Shown in pieces: positions 60,464-64,000 of a DNA stretch of 64,000 nt. The DNA is from Pullichristensenella excrementipullorum (lineage in GTDB: Bacteria > Bacillota > Clostridia > Christensenellales > Aristaeellaceae): assembly GCA_018713365.1 (NCBI GenBank), contig DVOU01000025.1, positions 1 to 64,000 of the forward strand, read 5' to 3'. The position numbers and the translations under genes were made by a program. Positions within the stretch are counted from its first letter, which is position 1. The number at the start of each line of letters is the position of its first letter. Below the pieces are notes generated by a model. That model was given only the letters and a program-made list of their open reading frames with translations. It was not told the origin of the DNA and ran no database searches.

Positions 60464-62700
60464 GCGTTCTCCTCCATTTCCAGAGCGGCCGCCATTTCCG
60501 GCGTCCAGGCGCCGAAGGCGACGTCCAGAAGTTCCGCGGGGCCGTAGTAGAGGTCGTAGTAATACATGGGCTGCGTTTCGTCGTCCGTGAGGGGGTAGAC
60601 CTCCTCCTCGACCGTGGTCTCGACCACCATCTCGCCGATGGCCGCGTCCAGCACCGAGCCGGACATCCAGATCGTGTAATCGAACTTGCGGGTGGAGACG
60701 CCGGCGGATTTGAGGTCTGTATAGGCGGTGCCGGCGGTGAAGCCCGCCGTGGGGAAGGCGGTCACGTGGTCGCCCACCTGCAAGACCACGTATTCGATGC
60801 CGCTGTTGAACAGCAGGCGGTGGACCACGCCGTTGAAGCGCCAGACGTAGGCGTAGTCTCCAGAGATGGCGGGGTCGATCTGGGCGGTGAGCAGCAGCGT
60901 GTCGGGCGCGTCCAGTTCGGCGTGGGCGTCGTCTTCGCCCTCTTCGTCCTTATGCGCCTCCCACGGCTGCAGACCCTCGTCCGTCCAGCGCGCGAGGGCG
61001 GCGGTGAAGACCGGCTCGTAGGGCGTGGGCGGCTCGAAGCCCTCGGCGCTGTCCAGTTCCAAGGTCAGCGCCAGCGGCGCGTCGCCAAGGGTGAGGCGGT
61101 GCATCGGCTCCTCGGGCAGGATGAGCTGCACCTCGCCGTAGGGCGTGGTGTCCACATCCTCATCGCCGGTGTGCTTGATGGACGGTTCGCCGTCTCCCCC
61201 ACCGCCGCCACCGCCGCCGCCACCGCCGCCGAAGTCAGGATAGGTGATGGGCGCGGGGATCTCAAAATCGGTGGGGTATTCGATGATGTTCCCGGCCACG
61301 TCGCGGGCCATGAGCATGCCCTGCGCGTAGACCTCGCCGAGCTTGCCGGTGTGGACGTAGTCGCCGGTCTCAGAGGCGGGCACCCACGTCTGGCCGCCAT
61401 CGACGCTGAAGGCGTCCAGACCGCTGAGCGCGTCCTCGGAGGTGAGGATGAACTGCGGCTGGCCCTCGGAGACGATGGAGGCGGTGAGGTAGGCGGGCGG
61501 GGTGAGGTCGATCTTCAGATCGTAGCGCGTGGAGAGGGCGCAGACGTCGCCAATGGGATCGAGGATGGCGAAGCGCAGCGAATACTCGCCCTCGTCTTTG
61601 GAGGTATAGGTATTGCCGGAGAGGATGATGAAGCGCTCGTCATAGGCGACGACGGCGTAGTTGTAGCCGCGCGCACCCTCCGGGATGCCGGAGAGCGTGA
61701 AGGACGGAGCCTCGCACGACCACACGCCCGGCATGTAGTTCTCTGCCGCCACGAACACATCCAGCTCCACCGGGCCGGGCTTGGGCGTCGGCGTGGGCGT
61801 GGGACCCTGCGGCTTTTCCTCCACCCACACGTAGAGCCAGACCTCCGGCGCGGGTTCGGCTTCCCCTTCTTCATTCAGGGGCGCGGGCTGGGCGGGGTCG
61901 TATTCCGAGACCTTGACGACGAACTTGTCCTTCTCAAACACCGTTTCGTCGGGCAGGAAGGTGGTCATGACCACGTCGTTGGGCGTCTTGTCCTTCACGC
62001 GCATCACTTCTTCCGAGCGGATGAAGATGGTGGCCTCGGTGTTGGCGTCGAAGTCCTGAATGAGGTCTTCGAGCTTGCCGGCGATGACCTGCGTGGGATC
62101 GTCGGGGTTGACCATCCACGCCTCGGCGTCCTCGGGGATGCCCGGGGCGGGCGTGATGGAGGGGCCGGGCGTGATGGAGGGGTCTAGGGTGATGGACGCA
62201 CCCGGGGTGACGGACGCACCCGGGGTGACGGAGGTGTCCGGCGTGACGGACGTATCCGGCGTCACCGACGTATCCGGCGCGGTGGTCTCGCCATCCCCGC
62301 TCTGCTCGGGCGGCGCGGAGGGCGGCGTCTCCGTCACGTTTCCGCTCTGCTCGGGCGGCGCGGACGGCGGCGTTTCCGCTGCGTTACCACTGTCCTCCGG
62401 CGGCGCGTCGTTTGCCGGCGCTTTGGAGGCCTCGACGGACGGCTTCGGCGCTTCGGTGGGTGCTTCCGTGGGCGGTTTCGGCGCTTCCGTCGGCGGCTTG
62501 GGCGCTTCTGTCGGCGGCTTGGGCGCTTCTGTCGGCGGCTTGGGCGCTTCCGTCGGCGGCTTGGGCGCTTCCGTGGGCGGCGCGGCGGCGGGCTGCGGCG
62601 TCTCCACGGGCGGCGCGGGCGGCTGGCCCTCCCCTCCCTCGGCGAAGGCGCATGTGGTCAGCAGGCAGATGGCCAGCAGGGCGGCGAGCAGGCGTTTCAT
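60460..62700 (-). CDS. Large secreted protein with PPTEAPK repeats and poly-Gly linker
   Basis: 746 aa, family unknown. The signal peptide is MKRLLAALLAICLLTTCAFA. Residues ~22-190 are low-complexity: seven PPTEAPK-type heptads, then Ser/Thr/Pro repeats (PDTSVTP, PSITPGP). A middle part holds Ig-like, Big-type segments (LDVFVAAENYMPGVW; GIPEGARGYNYAVVAYDERFIILSGNTYTSKDEGEYSLRF across ~40 residues). A run of at least 12 Gly (~residue 500) follows, then a C-terminal domain. There is no LPXTG motif or terminal TM helix. It is the first gene of the 15-kb run and probably spans the wall. Confidence 0.7.
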   Translation of the reverse strand: MKRLLAALLAICLLTTCAFAEGGEGQPPAPPVETPQPAAAPPTEAPKPPTEAPKPPTEAPKPPTEAPKPPTEAPKPPTEAPTEAPKPSVEASKAPANDAPPEDSGNAAETPPSAPPEQSGNVTETPPSAPPEQSGDGETTAPDTSVTPDTSVTPDTSVTPGASVTPGASITLDPSITPGPSITPAPGIPEDAEAWMVNPDDPTQVIAGKLEDLIQDFDANTEATIFIRSEEVMRVKDKTPNDVVMTTFLPDETVFEKDKFVVKVSEYDPAQPAPLNEEGEAEPAPEVWLYVWVEEKPQGPTPTPTPKPGPVELDVFVAAENYMPGVWSCEAPSFTLSGIPEGARGYNYAVVAYDERFIILSGNTYTSKDEGEYSLRFAILDPIGDVCALSTRYDLKIDLTPPAYLTASIVSEGQPQFILTSEDALSGLDAFSVDGGQTWVPASETGDYVHTGKLGEVYAQGMLMARDVAGNIIEYPTDFEIPAPITYPDFGGGGGGGGGGGGDGEPSIKHTGDEDVDTTPYGEVQLILPEEPMHRLTLGDAPLALTLELDSAEGFEPPTPYEPVFTAALARWTDEGLQPWEAHKDEEGEDDAHAELDAPDTLLLTAQIDPAISGDYAYVWRFNGVVHRLLFNSGIEYVVLQVGDHVTAFPTAGFTAGTAYTDLKSAGVSTRKFDYTIWMSGSVLDAAIGEMVVETTVEEEVYPLTDDETQPMYYYDLYYGPAELLDVAFGAWTPEMAAALEMEENA

Positions 62701-62769
62701 ATCCCGGTCTCTCCCTTCGTTCAGGCGCGCCGGACGGGGCGGCGCTGTGTTTCTGTATACTAGACGGCT

Positions 62770-62797
62770 GGATATGGCATTTGGTTGCCATTCCAGG
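62770..62797. promoter_or_regulatory. Imperfect inverted repeat upstream of the envelope operon
   Basis: Arms TGGAATGGCA and TGCCATATCCA around a 6-nt centre lie in the 115-nt gap between the SDR gene stop and the start at 62700. It could be an operator for a carbohydrate regulator or a weak terminator of the SDR gene. Confidence 0.35.
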
Positions 62798-62815
62798 GAA
62801 AAATTACGGCGAACT

Positions 62816-63520
62816 TCACGCAAATGGCGCTTTGCCCTGCCGATGGAGGCAAATTTCGTCGATGACGGCGTTTTTGTCCAGCGAGAGCAGGAACATCACC
62901 GCGTCGGCGACTTCCCCGGCGCTGATGAGGCCGTCCGGGGAAAGGTCGGGCCGGGCCGCCTTGGCCATGTCCGTATAGACGCCGCCCGGGCTGATGACGT
63001 GGACGCGCACGCCTTCCTGATAAAGCTCGTTGGCCAGCGACTTGGACAGGCCGAGCAGCGCGTGCTTGGAGGCGGCGTAGGCGCTTTGCAGCGGATAGCC
63101 CTTGTGGGCCACCACCGAGGCGATGTTGATGACGCGCCCCCGCGCACGGCGCAGATGCGGCAGCGCGCTGTGGATGAGGACGAACGGCGCGCGCGCGTTC
63201 GTGGCCATAACGCGGTCGAACTCCGCGATGGACGTTTCGCCAAAGGGTTTGGAGAGGGCCACGCCGGCGTTGTTGATCAGTATGTCGAGCCCGCCAAAGG
63301 CCTCGACCGTCCTGTCTGCGCAGGACTGCACGTAGGCATCGTCCAGCAGGTCGCCGGGCAGGGTCAGCGCCCCGCTGATCGCGCGCGCGGTGGCTTCGAG
63401 CTTTTCCACGCTGCGGCCGCAGATGGCCACGTTCGCCCCCGCCGCCTTCAAGCGCGCGGCGATCTCGCGGCCGATGCCGCCGCCCGCGCCCGTCACCAGA
63501 GCCGTCTTTCCTGTAAGCAT
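62816..63520 (-). CDS. Short-chain dehydrogenase/reductase
   Basis: A classical SDR of 234 aa: TGxxxGxG motif VTGAGGGIGREIA, NNAG in LINNAGVAL, catalytic Ser in NIASVV, YAASK with catalytic Tyr/Lys, and the PGGVYTDM loop. It resembles FabG-like 3-oxoacyl reductases, but the operon context gives no substrate. The start at 63520 has AAAGGA upstream, and a promoter lies at 63556. Confidence 0.8.
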   Translation of the reverse strand: MLTGKTALVTGAGGGIGREIAARLKAAGANVAICGRSVEKLEATARAISGALTLPGDLLDDAYVQSCADRTVEAFGGLDILINNAGVALSKPFGETSIAEFDRVMATNARAPFVLIHSALPHLRRARGRVINIASVVAHKGYPLQSAYAASKHALLGLSKSLANELYQEGVRVHVISPGGVYTDMAKAARPDLSPDGLISAGEVADAVMFLLSLDKNAVIDEICLHRQGKAPFA

Positions 63521-63555
63521 GCGGACACTTCCTTTGCAAAAATCTCCCTGTCTAT

Positions 63556-63583
63556 ATCATATCACCTTTTGCGGCAAAATCAA
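63556..63583 (-). promoter_or_regulatory. Promoter of the SDR gene
   Basis: Minus strand TTGATT (63578-63583), 16-nt spacer and TATGAT (63556-63561), divergent from the promoter at 63607. Confidence 0.55.
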
Positions 63584-63606
63584 CATCGAATTTTAATAAA
63601 AATATG

Positions 63607-63635
63607 TTGACCTTCATTTCTAATCATGTTATAAT
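63607..63635 (+). promoter_or_regulatory. Promoter of the DUF2975-type gene
   Basis: TTGACC (63607-63612), 17-nt spacer and TATAAT (63630-63635), 20 nt before the start codon. Confidence 0.75.
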
Positions 63636-63655
63636 CCAGCCAAGGAGGGATCAAA

Positions 63656-64000
63656 ATGAGCAAACATCCCGAACGGGGCATGAAACTGGCCGCGCTGGCG
63701 GCGGCGGCGCTGGGGCTGCTGGCGGCCTTTGTGCTTCTGCCGCTGCTGGCCTCGGCTTTGCTGGAGGAATACCCCGCGTATCAAAAATGGTACTGGCCCG
63801 GCCTTGTCTACGGCTGGGTCGTGCTGCTGCCCGGCTTTGCGGGGCTGTGGGAGTTCTGGAAGGTCTGCGTTCAGATCGGGCGCGACAATTCCTTTTCGCA
63901 GGAAAACGCCCGCTCGCTCTTTCGCATCTGCCTGCTGGCGCTGACGATGGCGGCGCTGCTGGTGGTGGGCGTGGCGGCGCTGTGCCTGCTGGGCATGGGG
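63656..64000 (+). CDS. DUF2975-type membrane protein (partial, runs off the window)
   Basis: The first 115 codons are visible. They show TM1 (LAALAAAALGLLAAFVLLPLL), TM2 (GLVYGWVVLLPGFAGLWEFW), the IGRDNSFSQENARSL loop typical of DUF2975 proteins, and TM3 (ICLLALTMAALLVVGVAAL). These proteins are often paired with a small HTH gene (YozG-like) directly downstream, which would lie outside the window. AAGGAGGG precedes the ATG. Confidence 0.75.
   Translation, partial: MSKHPERGMKLAALAAAALGLLAAFVLLPLLASALLEEYPAYQKWYWPGLVYGWVVLLPGFAGLWEFWKVCVQIGRDNSFSQENARSLFRICLLALTMAALLVVGVAALCLLGMG

Noticed and set aside
1..64000. tRNA, rRNA, insertion sequences, prophage or integrase genes
   Set aside because: I looked for these on both strands and saw no tRNA-like cloverleaf, rRNA segment, transposase or phage gene that I could support.

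Overview
The window reads as a chromosomal segment of an uncultured-type, GC-rich, spore-forming member of the Clostridia (Bacillota). The reasons are spoIVA, the darA-holB-ricT order known from Bacillota, a tRNA-Ala T-box before alaS, a class B sortase, CpsB/CpsC/CpsD tyrosine phosphoregulators, a LoaP-type NusG paralog, and strong -35/-10 promoters with AGGAGG ribosome sites. I saw no tRNA, rRNA, transposase, integrase or phage structural gene. The family level is not determined.

1-22.2 kb (minus strand): a surface-polysaccharide locus that reads as one long operon. A near-consensus promoter at 22207-22235 precedes a ~340-nt leader, then loaP (antiterminator), an LCP-family ligase, a secreted protein, cpsC-cpsD-cpsB, a WbaP-like initiating sugar-phosphate transferase, glycosyltransferases, a TupA-like ATP-grasp protein, Wzy polymerase, Wzx flippase, capE, a membrane acyltransferase, capF, a NeuD-like acyltransferase, capG, a UDP-glucuronate 4-epimerase and ugd. 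It ends at a hairpin cluster at 102-213. CapE/F/G make UDP-L-FucNAc, and Ugd plus the epimerase make UDP-GlcA and UDP-GalA. The membrane acyltransferase gene is out of frame at a nine-G run just after its natural start, as expected for a phase-variable locus in the OFF state. The central part (about 5.9-15 kb) is visibly more AT-rich than its flanks.

22.2-28.2 kb: two small hypothetical genes, then a large XRE-type regulator. Divergent from the regulator lies a near-consensus promoter followed by ~1.1 kb of purine-rich sequence with no credible gene. Complementary ends and many internal helices suggest a large structured non-coding RNA. This is followed by a degenerate array with a ~61-nt period (26.5-27.2 kb), a small hypothetical gene, and a set of decayed CRISPR-like repeats (27.8-28.15 kb).

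28.2-47.6 kb: mostly housekeeping genes. In order these are an SLC13/ArsB-type permease; an MBL hydrolase-comEC-holA-secreted protein operon; ybaB-recR-trxB; T-box-alaS (a compact AlaRS without C-Ala); a glycerol-1-phosphate dehydrogenase; an anchored protein with a Thr/Asp/Glu minisatellite; a zinc-ribbon protein; ricT, holB and darA; spoIVA; and a class B sortase.

47.6-62.7 kb (minus strand): a 15-kb run of envelope genes. In transcription order it has a Pro-rich secreted protein, an HlyD-like protein, three tandem paralogs that join a beta-propeller-like half to an ABC solute-binding half, the 3' remnant of a fourth paralog, two carbohydrate-type ABC permeases, a second HlyD-like adaptor and a MacB-like permease. 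No ATPase gene is present. An SDR oxidoreductase and a truncated DUF2975-type membrane protein close the window.
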